DNA of 52,694 bases from the IMG/VR virus record IMGVR_UViG_3300035661_000082, positions 1-52,694 of that record. One strand, given 5' to 3'. Of the stretch, positions 17,942 to 24,360 are shown in pieces (the stretch's first letter is position 1; each line of letters starts with the position of its first letter). The notes under the pieces are model-generated. The model did no database searches. It had not been told where the DNA came from and was given only the letters and a program-made list of their open reading frames with translations. This DNA is from a virus. Both the position numbers and the translations under genes were made by a program.

Positions 17942-18973
17942 TCATTTCAGACTTACTCCTGCAAGGATGCTGAATGCGACTGCCGCTTGGAGCGGGACTT
18001 GTGCGTTACCGAGTCCTTTGATTCTTCCGGATCGGTCTTTAATTCCGGCCGCAACTCGCCCAATGTCTGGCTCGCTTTGCCACCAGCCCGAGTGAACCCC
18101 AATGGGAATCCCATCAGCCACTCCACCCACGCCGGATTGAGCTGGCCGATCTGACCACTGCGGATCATTGCTCCTGGTATGCTGTCCCGATCCGCTTGTG
18201 ATGGCGGAAGGGTACTGTTTTTCGCATCCTGTGCACTTGGTGTTGACCACATCATAACCACAGTCGCAAGTCCGCCCCCGCTGGTCGCTGAACATCCCTT
18301 GCGGTTGTGGTTCCCATTTACTGTTGGTGTCGGCCACATCTGCATATTTGAAACCTGATCCCTTAGATTCGCTGGCTTGATCCTGCCCGGCCTTGTAATC
18401 GTCGCTTCCCTCTCCAATGCTTTTGATGACTTTGGAGGCATCGAGTCTAGCGTGTTCGGTGTTGCCCATTGTTGCCATGCACCACCATCGTTCACGCTTG
18501 TGATTCGCCCCAACGTCGGCAGCAGATAAACACAGCCATTGCGCGTTATAGCCGATTTCAAAGATGTCTTTTGCGATAACTTCGAGGTAGTCTTTTGACT
18601 TAGATGTGATGGCTGCAACATTCTCCAAGAAGATGATTCGCGGTCGAACAATACTTGCGATTCGTAAAACTTCCCGGTAGAGACCGCTTCGTGTATCGCC
18701 CCCAATCCCTGCCTGACTTCCGGCGTTGCTAATATCTTGGCAAGGGAATCCTGCATGGATGATGTCCACTCGGCCGGTGTATTCGGATGGATCGAACAGC
18801 CGAACGTCACCCTCGTGCACATGCAAGTCTGGGAACCAACCACCTGCGGCTCTCTCTTGCAGGACTTGGCAGGCGTACTTATCCCACTCAATAGCAACGA
18901 TTGGTTTGTGTCCGAGGATAAGATCGGAAAGCAAGCCGCCTCCGATGCCGGAAAAAATGTGCATTGTTTGCAT
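17942..18973 (-). CDS. dcm: DNA cytosine-5 methyltransferase (Dcm-like)
   Basis: The protein has 343 residues. Conserved C5-methyltransferase motifs run in order: I (HIFSGIGGG), IV (GFPCQDIS with the catalytic Cys), VI (ENVAAI), VIII-like (KRERWW), and the C-terminal GLGNAQVP. It would methylate cytosine in phage DNA to evade restriction. The ATG has GAGGG ten bases upstream and lies 17 bases after the start of a second, same-strand ORF (17953-18990) that overlaps almost all of it in another frame. The region GGVADGIPIGVHSGWW is typical of phage Dcm proteins. The gene follows the TraR-like zinc finger. Confidence 0.9.
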   Translation of the reverse strand: MQTMHIFSGIGGGLLSDLILGHKPIVAIEWDKYACQVLQERAAGGWFPDLHVHEGDVRLFDPSEYTGRVDIIHAGFPCQDISNAGSQAGIGGDTRSGLYREVLRIASIVRPRIIFLENVAAITSKSKDYLEVIAKDIFEIGYNAQWLCLSAADVGANHKRERWWCMATMGNTEHARLDASKVIKSIGEGSDDYKAGQDQASESKGSGFKYADVADTNSKWEPQPQGMFSDQRGRTCDCGYDVVNTKCTGCEKQYPSAITSGSGQHTRSNDPQWSDRPAQSGVGGVADGIPIGVHSGWWQSEPDIGRVAAGIKDRSGRIKGLGNAQVPLQAAVAFSILAGVSLK

Positions 18974-18990
18974 AGCTCTTCATCCCTCAT
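17953..18990 (-). CDS. Overlapping second gene in the dcm locus (WPTP-type phage protein)
   Basis: An open frame of 345 residues reads the same strand as dcm in another frame and overlaps it over about 1,020 bases. The ATG sits on the TraR stop (ATGA) and has GAGG seven bases upstream, a better ribosome site than dcm itself. Its sequence is not random: it contains WATPNTLDSMPP, MWPTPTVNGNHNRKG, MWSTPSAQD and LNPAWVEWLMGFP, which I recall as signatures of a separate phage protein family found in other genomes. The last motif is the alternate reading of dcm GVADGIPIGV. The function is unknown. It could be a real dual-coded protein or a conserved shadow; the start signal and motif content favour real. 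Confidence 0.55.
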   Translation of the reverse strand: MRDEELCKQCTFFPASEAACFPILSSDTNQSLLLSGISTPAKSCKREPQVVGSQTCMCTRVTFGCSIHPNTPAEWTSSMQDSLAKILATPEVRQGLGAIHEAVSTGKFYESQVLFDRESSSWRMLQPSHLSQKTTSKLSQKTSLKSAITRNGCVYLLPTLGRITSVNDGGAWQQWATPNTLDSMPPKSSKALEREATITRPGRIKPANLRDQVSNMQMWPTPTVNGNHNRKGCSATSGGGLATVVMMWSTPSAQDAKNSTLPPSQADRDSIPGAMIRSGQIGQLNPAWVEWLMGFPLGFTRAGGKASQTLGELRPELKTDPEESKDSVTHKSRSKRQSHSASLQE

Positions 18991-19184
18991 TCATCAGCCT
19001 CGACACAGTGACTACAAACACCGTATCCAATGGGTGCCCTATCGTTTCGATCACTGCATTTAATGCACAGTGCTTCGCCACGCATTGGATTCATTGCCCC
19101 ATTAACCAGCACGTTCTGAATCTGGTTTTCGAGCCAAAGCTCTGAAAGCTCGCTGGCTTTGTCAAGGTTATCGCTATCGTTCAT
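18987..19184 (-). CDS. TraR/DksA-type C4 zinc finger protein
   Basis: The protein has 65 residues. A CIKC ... CSHC pair spaced by about 15 residues near the C-terminus matches the TraR/DksA zinc finger, and the short length matches the phage and conjugative TraR group. Such proteins bind the RNA polymerase secondary channel and can change host and phage promoter use. The stop overlaps the ATG of the second dcm-locus ORF. The upstream HTH gene overlaps its start, so the three are one unit. Confidence 0.75.
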   Translation of the reverse strand: MNDSDNLDKASELSELWLENQIQNVLVNGAMNPMRGEALCIKCSDRNDRAPIGYGVCSHCVEADE

Positions 19185-19366
19185 TGTTTTTTACCCAACT
19201 GCTGGCTTTCGAGGTAGCGAATCACTTTGCTAATCATCGAGTATTTCGGTTCAGTCACACCCATGCACATCCAACCGTAAAGCTGGGAATAAGGCACGCC
19301 CGCAGATTTTGCTACCGCCTTCAGGTTGTAGTCTTTTAATTTCAGTTTAATTTCTTCAATGTCCAC
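19181..19366 (-). CDS. Small HTH regulator, paralogue of the 12632-12826 repressor
   Basis: The protein has 61 residues and starts with GTG, with AAGGAG six bases upstream. The helix-turn-helix (LKAVAKSAGVPYSQLYGWM) covers about residues 15-33. It has the same layout as the other small repressor, including the I-E/D-E-I start and NL-AVA-AG core. It is transcribed away from a divergent promoter region (19394-19486) and is a probable Cro-like autoregulator of this leftward unit and of the DUF4116 genes. Confidence 0.75.
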   Translation of the reverse strand: MDIEEIKLKLKDYNLKAVAKSAGVPYSQLYGWMCMGVTEPKYSMISKVIRYLESQQLGKKQ

Positions 19367-19393
19367 AAAAAACTCCTTTGTCTTGACGGTGAC

Positions 19394-19421
19394 ATGCTAA
19401 CAAACTCAAACAAAAAGTCAA
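19394..19421 (-). promoter_or_regulatory. Leftward sigma-70 promoter for the HTH/TraR/dcm unit
   Basis: On the minus strand TTGACT (complement of 19416-19421) and TAGCAT (complement of 19394-19399) are separated by 16 bases. The HTH gene starts 28 bases after the -10. The promoter lies within reach of the HTH protein's own operator. Confidence is limited because the -10 is not perfect. Confidence 0.6.
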
Positions 19422-19458
19422 CACCTAAAAATAAATCACGCAAACACAAAAAAAGTTG

Positions 19459-19486
19459 TTTACACAGATTAATTGCCATGTAAAAT
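19459..19486 (+). promoter_or_regulatory. Rightward promoter for the DUF4116 genes
   Basis: TTTACA at 19459-19464 and TAAAAT at 19481-19486 are separated by 16 bases. The first DUF4116 gene starts 63 bases after the -10, leaving room for the leader hairpin at 19494-19517. The region is shared with the leftward HTH promoter. Confidence 0.6.
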
Positions 19487-19493
19487 GCCTAGC

Positions 19494-19517
19494 CATCGAA
19501 GCACAACAACTTCGATG
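19494..19517 (+). promoter_or_regulatory. Perfect 8-bp stem-loop in the leader of the DUF4116 gene
   Basis: CATCGAAG (19494-19501) and CTTCGATG (19510-19517) pair perfectly around an 8-base loop. The element lies between the promoter and the GTG start at 19550, near the expected start of transcription. It could be an operator dyad or an RNA structure. Confidence 0.5.
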
Positions 19518-19549
19518 CCAATCCGGGGCAGTCCGGCAGAGTAAACAAA

Positions 19550-20050
19550 GTGAAAATTAAATTCTCGGCAATAACCGACCCAGACAAAATTATGGATGCA
19601 GTCCATAAAGATGTCTTCAATCTACGGTACGTTCCTGAATCACTCATAACTGAGGAAGTGGCAATGGCCGCTATGCTGGAAGACGGCTACATGCTCCAGT
19701 ACGTTCCAGACACGCTCAAGACTGAATCCTTGTTGCTTGCCGCTGTCAATCAAAACGGCGAATCACTCCAGTGCGTGCATGGATCTCTTATGACTGAGGC
19801 CGTGGTACTGGCTGCTGTGCAGCAAGACTGCTACGCACTCCGGTACGTTCCAGACGATCTCAAGAACGAATCAGTGGTGCTTTCCGCTGTGCAGCAAAGC
19901 GGCGAATTACTCCAGTATGTGCCCGAATCATTAAGGACTGAGGACGTAGTGATGGCTGCCGTAAAACAAGACATCGACGCGCTACGATACATTCTTGACC
20001 GGGCAATGTTCGATCTTATCGCAAATAAATTAGGCATCGAAACCGAATAA
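19550..20050 (+). CDS. DUF4116 repeat protein, first copy
   Basis: The protein has 166 residues from a GTG start. It is built from five repeats of about 24-25 residues with the pattern (A/M)L-x-YVP-(E/D)-x-L-x-TE-x-(V/L)-x-AAV, plus a capping segment (LDRAMFDLIANKLGIETE). DUF4116 repeats occur in bacteria and large viruses; their molecular role is not established. The first 49 bases after the start codon G are identical to those of the next gene, so the two arose by tandem duplication. The ribosome site is weak. Confidence 0.8.
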   Translation: MKIKFSAITDPDKIMDAVHKDVFNLRYVPESLITEEVAMAAMLEDGYMLQYVPDTLKTESLLLAAVNQNGESLQCVHGSLMTEAVVLAAVQQDCYALRYVPDDLKNESVVLSAVQQSGELLQYVPESLRTEDVVMAAVKQDIDALRYILDRAMFDLIANKLGIETE

Positions 20051-20088
20051 CAGCACAAATTTACCCACCAAAAACGAAGCGAAACAAA

Positions 20089-20517
20089 ATGAAAATTAAA
20101 TTCTCGGCAATAACCGACCCAGACAAAATTATGGATGCCGTGCGGAAAAATGGCTTCATGCTCAATTACGTGCCTGAGTCGCTAATGACGGATGACATGG
20201 TTCTTGCTGCCGTAAAACAAGATGATGACGCTCTACAGTGTGTGCCTGAATCGAAAATTACCGAGGAGGTGGCACTTGTAGCTGTAAGTCAAAACGGCTA
20301 CGCGCTACGGCGAGTGCCTGAATCAAAAATGTCAGAATCTGTTGTGCTGGCTGCCGTAAAACAAAACGGCGAAGCACTTCGGCACGTCCCAGAATCTAAA
20401 ATAAATGAGTCCGTAGCACTTGCTGCTGTACGGAAAGACCGCTACGCGCTAAGGCACGTGCTAGATAGAGCAATGTTCGACCGCGTGGCTGATGTACTTG
20501 GCATCGAAACAGAATAA
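20089..20517 (+). CDS. DUF4116 repeat protein, second copy
   Basis: The protein has 142 residues, four repeats and the same cap (LDRAMFDRVADVLGIETE). It is 24 residues shorter than its neighbour, which is one repeat. The start is ATG and the neighbour's is GTG. Beyond the shared 49-base beginning the DNA has diverged clearly, so either the duplication is old and the 5' end is conserved for a reason, or that segment was recently converted. Confidence 0.8.
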   Translation: MKIKFSAITDPDKIMDAVRKNGFMLNYVPESLMTDDMVLAAVKQDDDALQCVPESKITEEVALVAVSQNGYALRRVPESKMSESVVLAAVKQNGEALRHVPESKINESVALAAVRKDRYALRHVLDRAMFDRVADVLGIETE

Positions 20518-20554
20518 AACGCCACAACCATGCGCAAAGTCGCATAAACAACAA

Positions 20555-20585
20555 AGCCCGCCGGTGGCGCAATCCACGGCAGGCT
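20555..20585 (+). promoter_or_regulatory. GC-rich stem-loop before the gene at 20619
   Basis: AGCCCGCCGGTGG (from 20555) pairs with CCACGGCAGGCT (to 20585) with one mismatch and one bulge. It has no T-run downstream, so it is not a standard terminator. It lies between the second DUF4116 gene and the next gene and could separate their expression. Confidence 0.4.
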
Positions 20586-20618
20586 TCTAACCAACGATGC
20601 ACGAATGGAGGTGCAAGC

Positions 20619-21131
20619 ATGGCTAACAACACAATACCCCAAACCGCCCGCAATGGGCTACCTGAAAAGAAGTGGTTCACGCTTGATGAGGTTGCGACAC
20701 GCTGGAAGGGCATGACGGGGCAGGCGGTAAGCGTTGAAGATGTTCTGCATTATGGCGCGGAAGGACTTTTGAGGATTAGCTACAACTATTCGTTTGCAAT
20801 ACCTACATTTATCGAGGCCGTGCGAACAGAATCAGGATTACGGTATCAATCTAGGCGAGGACTACCGGAGAAAGGGCCATTCGGATTAAGCGCCATAGAT
20901 ATTGGAAGAGTTGCTAAGGGGGATGTTTTCACGCCAGATTCTGTATTGCCCGATACTGTCTTAACGTACAACGACGGTGAATCCAGCGTGGTGTACACAT
21001 TGCCCGGGTTTGATATGTATTGCCCAGATAGAAAGGTTGACAACACCATCAAAATTGAACGCCTCATTGTCACGCGCGAAGAGCTTGAACGCTTCGAGCA
21101 AGCCCACGACATAGGCCAAGCCGTATTTTAA
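20619..21131 (+). CDS. Hypothetical protein with HTH-like N-terminus
   Basis: The protein has 170 residues and a strong TGGAGGT ribosome site. The N-terminus (FTLDEVATRWKGMTGQAVSVEDVLHYGAEGLLRIS) has the shape of a MerR-like or excisionase-type winged helix that appears in phage and integrative-element proteins. The C-terminus (LIVTREELERFEQAHD) is also typical of that group. It ends near a leftward gene with about 60 bases between stops. DNA binding is plausible but not shown. Confidence 0.6.
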   Translation: MANNTIPQTARNGLPEKKWFTLDEVATRWKGMTGQAVSVEDVLHYGAEGLLRISYNYSFAIPTFIEAVRTESGLRYQSRRGLPEKGPFGLSAIDIGRVAKGDVFTPDSVLPDTVLTYNDGESSVVYTLPGFDMYCPDRKVDNTIKIERLIVTREELERFEQAHDIGQAVF

Positions 21132-21192
21132 CACCGAAGCCGCATTCATTGATACTGCGTTGATGGCGACAAGGCGGGTTGTGGATTCTTTT

Positions 21193-21663
21193 TCATTGAT
21201 CGAAGCTCATAAGATGATTAATAACGTTGTCAACATCAGACTCACTTGCATACCCAGAGTGCCGCAAAATCCTTTCCCACACCACGCTCGTGACTGCGCG
21301 ATACACAAAGTTAAATCGCTCTTCACTCATGTTTGAAAATGGAAGGCTTTCGGCTTCAAGTTGCACATCGCCTCGGGCGTTGTACACTGGGCGATAGAAC
21401 CCAGCTAAAATGATCATATCCTTACGGAAGCGTTCAAAGTCCTTTTCAACTGGCTGACCCTTGTACTCGATACTAGGGATTTCCCAGTGATCGAATGCCA
21501 GCTTGAACAATGCAAATGCTTTGCGGTGAAACTTATAATTTCGGATGCGCTTAATATCCACAAACAATGGAGTTCCAATCTTGTAGCTGCGCATCGCATC
21601 GACCGTTGAATCAGAACCAGGGACTAGCACTCCAGAAGCTGATTTTATGAAGTCAAGGGGCAT
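21193..21663 (-). CDS. DUF1367 family protein
   Basis: The protein has 156 residues. It matches the DUF1367 pattern of phage recombination-region proteins: an early LVPGSD segment, then IKRIRNYKFHRKAFALFKLAFDHWE and later FRKDMIILAGFYRP. The family is often found with NinB-like genes; its role is not established. It is the last gene of the leftward ParB-MTase unit. The ribosome site is weak, so its level may depend on upstream translation. Confidence 0.75.
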   Translation of the reverse strand: MPLDFIKSASGVLVPGSDSTVDAMRSYKIGTPLFVDIKRIRNYKFHRKAFALFKLAFDHWEIPSIEYKGQPVEKDFERFRKDMIILAGFYRPVYNARGDVQLEAESLPFSNMSEERFNFVYRAVTSVVWERILRHSGYASESDVDNVINHLMSFDQ

Positions 21664-21674
21664 AACTTTTTACT

Positions 21675-22031
21675 CTAATGAAAATCACACGATGCCGTAT
21701 CGCACTTATAGCGCCATGGTGAAATTTCAATCTCTGCCAAGAAGAGCTTTTTTACTTCTTGGTTTGCATAATTGCTATTCCAATACAACGCCCAATCATC
21801 CTTGCTCCAGTCCCATGCCGACGCAACGGCTCGTGCCATATCAATAAGTTCTTGTGCCGCGCCGTTGGTTTTTGATTCGTGGTACTTGCCAACTTCGTCA
21901 ACAATGTGCTGTTTGTGCGTCTTAAACCGACGGGTAGCTACACTGGCTAGCTTCCCGCGAAATCTAACTGCATTCCCATCATGAATAATAGATACTCCCA
22001 TTCTGTATAGTTCGGCCATGATGTTATTCAT
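21675..22031 (-). CDS. TubC-like N-terminal domain protein
   Basis: From the ATG at 22031 the protein has 118 residues; a GTG at 22040 overlapping the previous stop is an alternative start. The first half (IMAELYRMGVSIIHDGNAVRFRG, then KTHKQHIVDEV) looks like the small TubC N-terminal docking domain that recurs in phage accessory genes, often with a C-terminal helix. It is located in the MTase operon. Function is unknown. Confidence 0.55.
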   Translation of the reverse strand: MNNIMAELYRMGVSIIHDGNAVRFRGKLASVATRRFKTHKQHIVDEVGKYHESKTNGAAQELIDMARAVASAWDWSKDDWALYWNSNYANQEVKKLFLAEIEISPWRYKCDTASCDFH

Positions 22032-22039
22032 GGTTAACA

Positions 22040-22552
22040 CTATCTCTTTTTTGCGATTACAAAGTTTTCAGGAAAATCATTTATGTTAAATGCTACAAAC
22101 GTGCTTGAAGCGTCCGTGTTTTTCTTGCCAATCCCAGGCACATGCCCAGCGGGTAATGCTGCTAACTTGCGCATGTACCATATTCTGAAAACCTTTAAGT
22201 CGCATAAAATCCACGAATGCAAGTTTGTTTCTTCTGCGTCAGAAAATCCGTAGAAAAAATAATCGCCCCAACCTTCAATAATTTTTGTTAGTTCTGTTTT
22301 TGTTCCGCTTGGCCTTCCTGCTCTGATCGTAAACTCGTCGCCATATTTGCTCGCGTATTGGTGCTTCCTAACTCGGCAACCAATTCGCACAGCGTCGAGT
22401 CTTAAAACCATTAGATCGGTATTCCTTTCAGCGTCTTCTTCATGAGGTGGTTCGCTAATGAGGTAAATGCCAAGGATAGACTTTATTTCTGTCAAAAACC
22501 GATCAGACCATCGTTTATCTGCTTTCCAGTCGCCCTTAATCGCCACTTTCAT
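22040..22552 (-). CDS. Hypothetical protein, possible nuclease fold
   Basis: From the ATG at 22552 the protein has 170 residues and its start overlaps the end of the ParB-MTase gene by 17 bases. A TTG at 22567 is an alternative. A conserved-looking core (ERNTDLMVLRLDAVRIGCRVRK, GDEFTIRAGRPSG, TELTKIIEGWGDYFFYG) resembles a phage family I recall, whose Asp and basic residues suggest a PD-(D/E)XK-like fold. That is an inference. Its coupling to a methyltransferase makes a role in restriction evasion or DNA processing plausible. Confidence 0.55.
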   Translation of the reverse strand: MKVAIKGDWKADKRWSDRFLTEIKSILGIYLISEPPHEEDAERNTDLMVLRLDAVRIGCRVRKHQYASKYGDEFTIRAGRPSGTKTELTKIIEGWGDYFFYGFSDAEETNLHSWILCDLKVFRIWYMRKLAALPAGHVPGIGKKNTDASSTFVAFNINDFPENFVIAKKR

Positions 22553-23723
22553 TGCCCCATGTATCAAACCCTTCGATTGACCGTCGGTTGAACATATCTA
22601 ATCTGCGTCCTGCGGTAACGCGGCGCACAACTTCATAGAATTCCTCTGGCTTTTCACTGTGCGCACCACGCGGCGCATTAAAGCAAACTGGAAACGCCTT
22701 GGTGTCGATAAATTCTGGCGTGCCTTTTCTAGCATAAATGGCAAATTCACAGTTGTATTGAGGCAATCCGATTGGCTGGAAACCACCGGGTTTATGCCAT
22801 GTGAATGTGCAAACATACTTCATCCCCCATGCTTCAATTAACCTCAACGCCATTGGTAGGAACTTGTGCGTTGTCCATACCCAAACATGGCAATCATCAG
22901 CAGCCGGTATTTCAAGTAGCCTCAATTCATCCTCGGACATAGTAGGATAATCAAACTCAACTTGGTTTGGCCTAGCGTCACGTTCGATCTTCTGCATTGC
23001 CCATGGCGGGTCTAAAACAATAACGTCATAAAGACCTTGTGCCGCTTTAACCTCCATTGCTGAAACGCTTTCAAGCTTGTCAATAATTTCTTCCCTGCGC
23101 TCTTCGCGCTTAACATCCGCCATCGACTTTTCACCAGAAATAATTTCATAAGCACGATTGGGTGATTTTTCGATTAACGCAGCGGCCTTGATAACTGCCT
23201 GTCTTGGTACTGTTACCACCGGGGTATATCCAGGAATGGCCTTTTCTACAACTGCAATAGCTTCGGCATACTTGCCTGCGCGCCTAACAGTGGGCTGGCT
23301 TACACCGTGTTCTGCGGCTAGTTTGTCTGCGGTGCGTAACCGGTGCTCAATTTGATCACCGGTTGCCTTCGATACGCCAATGCCGCCATCATTCTGAGCC
23401 TTCTTTGCCCGGTTGTATCTGCGCCCAAGCAGCAAAGTAAATTGATCTGGCGTAATGTTTCGCCGTCCGAGTTGATTTGCATCCATCCAATCCATTGCAG
23501 AATCTCGGTCTTCAAACTCTTTAGCCACCGTAGTAAACGTAATCCCAAGCCGGGTGCAAATCTCATAACGATTGTGCCCATCAACAAGTGTGTTGCCCCA
23601 AACCACAAGCGGATCACGGCAACCTTCGGCAATGATGTTTGCCTCAAGCTGCGCATACTCTTCGCGGCTTAATGGTGGAATGAGCGACTTAAATTCGGTG
23701 TCAATTGTGATTTTGATAGGCAT
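22536..23723 (-). CDS. ParB-like nuclease domain fused to MT-A70 adenine methyltransferase
   Basis: The start at 23723 has AAGAGG seven bases upstream, so the open frame that continues to 23945 is ignored. The protein has 395 residues. The N-terminus is a ParB/Srx-type domain (LSREEYAQLEANI, then LVDGHNRYEIC), followed by an HTH (AEHGVSQPTVRRAGKYAEAI). The C-terminal half is an MT-A70 methyltransferase with the catalytic DPPW (VIVLDPPWAM) and a late WGNESGD tail. Such fusions methylate adenine in phage DNA. The ribosome site lies within a strong hairpin (23729-23796), so translation is probably controlled. Confidence 0.85.
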   Translation of the reverse strand: MPIKITIDTEFKSLIPPLSREEYAQLEANIIAEGCRDPLVVWGNTLVDGHNRYEICTRLGITFTTVAKEFEDRDSAMDWMDANQLGRRNITPDQFTLLLGRRYNRAKKAQNDGGIGVSKATGDQIEHRLRTADKLAAEHGVSQPTVRRAGKYAEAIAVVEKAIPGYTPVVTVPRQAVIKAAALIEKSPNRAYEIISGEKSMADVKREERREEIIDKLESVSAMEVKAAQGLYDVIVLDPPWAMQKIERDARPNQVEFDYPTMSEDELRLLEIPAADDCHVWVWTTHKFLPMALRLIEAWGMKYVCTFTWHKPGGFQPIGLPQYNCEFAIYARKGTPEFIDTKAFPVCFNAPRGAHSEKPEEFYEVVRRVTAGRRLDMFNRRSIEGFDTWGNESGD

Positions 23724-23728
23724 AAAAA

Positions 23729-23796
23729 AACCTCTTGGCGTTTTGTGAAGCACCACGACCCGCACGGCGTGGCACTTCACAAAAAAACAAGAGGTT
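23729..23796 (-). promoter_or_regulatory. Shine-Dalgarno-sequestering hairpin before the ParB-MTase gene
   Basis: In the leftward transcript AACCTCTT (complement of 23789-23796) can pair with AAGAGGTT (complement of 23729-23736), which contains the ribosome site of the gene at 23723. Between them a 13-base stem (23745-23757 with 23768-23780) pairs completely, with two G-U wobbles, around a 10-base loop. The inner stem holds the two outer arms together. This is the layout of a translational switch. No terminator T-run follows on either strand. Confidence 0.65.
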
Positions 23797-24132
23797 AAGG
23801 GTGCGGCCTGTTGATGAGGATTGTACCAAAGTTCAAATAAGCCAGCAATGAAAAAAGCCAGGCGCCCCCCCGACCACAACCAATGCCAACAAACGCATAG
23901 GCTGCGTAAGCCATTTTTACAGCTTACCGCTACATCGGCATTCATAACGATTATTTTCGCCTTAGAATCCGTCTAATTAAGTTTAATTGGCATGTGGCGT
24001 TAACACCCGCGCAGAAAAAACCAACTACGCCAACCAACATCCAAGATCGCCTACAAAACCCAGAACTGGGGGGCGTTGATGGTCATTTTTGATTTTACAG
24101 TGGTTATGCAGAAGTTTTAAGAAGCTAAGTCA

Positions 24133-24161
24133 TTGATTTTTGTTGTATAATACAATTATAC
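24133..24161 (+). promoter_or_regulatory. Weak rightward promoter candidate in the AT-rich region
   Basis: TTGATT at 24133-24138 and TTATAC at 24156-24161 are separated by 17 bases. Nothing codes rightward downstream before the hairpin at 24340-24359, so a short non-coding RNA of roughly 190 bases is possible. AT-rich DNA makes such matches common by chance. Confidence 0.3.
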
Positions 24162-24167
24162 AATTAT

Positions 24168-24233
24168 ACATATATATATCTATATCTATATCTATCTATC
24201 TATTTTTCTCTCTCTATTTATCTATCTATATAT
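24168..24233. repeat. TATATC/TATC microsatellite
   Basis: The tract is made of TATA, TATATC and TATC units with a central TTTTTCTCTCTCTATT interruption. It lies in the non-coding AT-rich region and is the most easily melted sequence in the window. Confidence 0.85.
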
Positions 24234-24336
24234 GCGTAAAACCGTAAAACAAGTAATAACATAAAAATCAACAACTTATCCTCGTAAATAGCTTGTATTT
24301 CACATGTATAATCATTTTTGCGATGGTCATGAAAGC

Positions 24337-24360
24337 AAAAAAGAGGCATAAGCCTCTTTA
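24337..24360 (-). terminator. Terminator of the leftward early operon
   Basis: AAAGAGGC (24340-24347) pairs with GCCTCTTT (24352-24359) around ATAA. On the minus strand the stem is followed by a run of T (complement of the A-run 24337-24342). It lies 150 bases after the stop at 24515. It may also act weakly in the other direction. Confidence 0.75.

Noticed and set aside
23820-23845. tRNA-like GTTCAAAT box
   Set aside because: No flanking T-stem, acceptor stem or anticodon arm can be folded around it.
23724-23945. Upstream in-frame extension of the ParB-MTase ORF
   Set aside because: The start at 23723 has an ideal AAGAGG and begins the conserved ParB region; the extension is not protein-like and covers the hairpin.
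23797-24120. Short ORF MKKARRPPDH... starting near 23848
   Set aside because: It has 43 codons, no ribosome site and a composition set by a C-rich tract.
24168-24233. CRISPR-like array
   Set aside because: The repeats are short microsatellite units with no spacers or cas genes.
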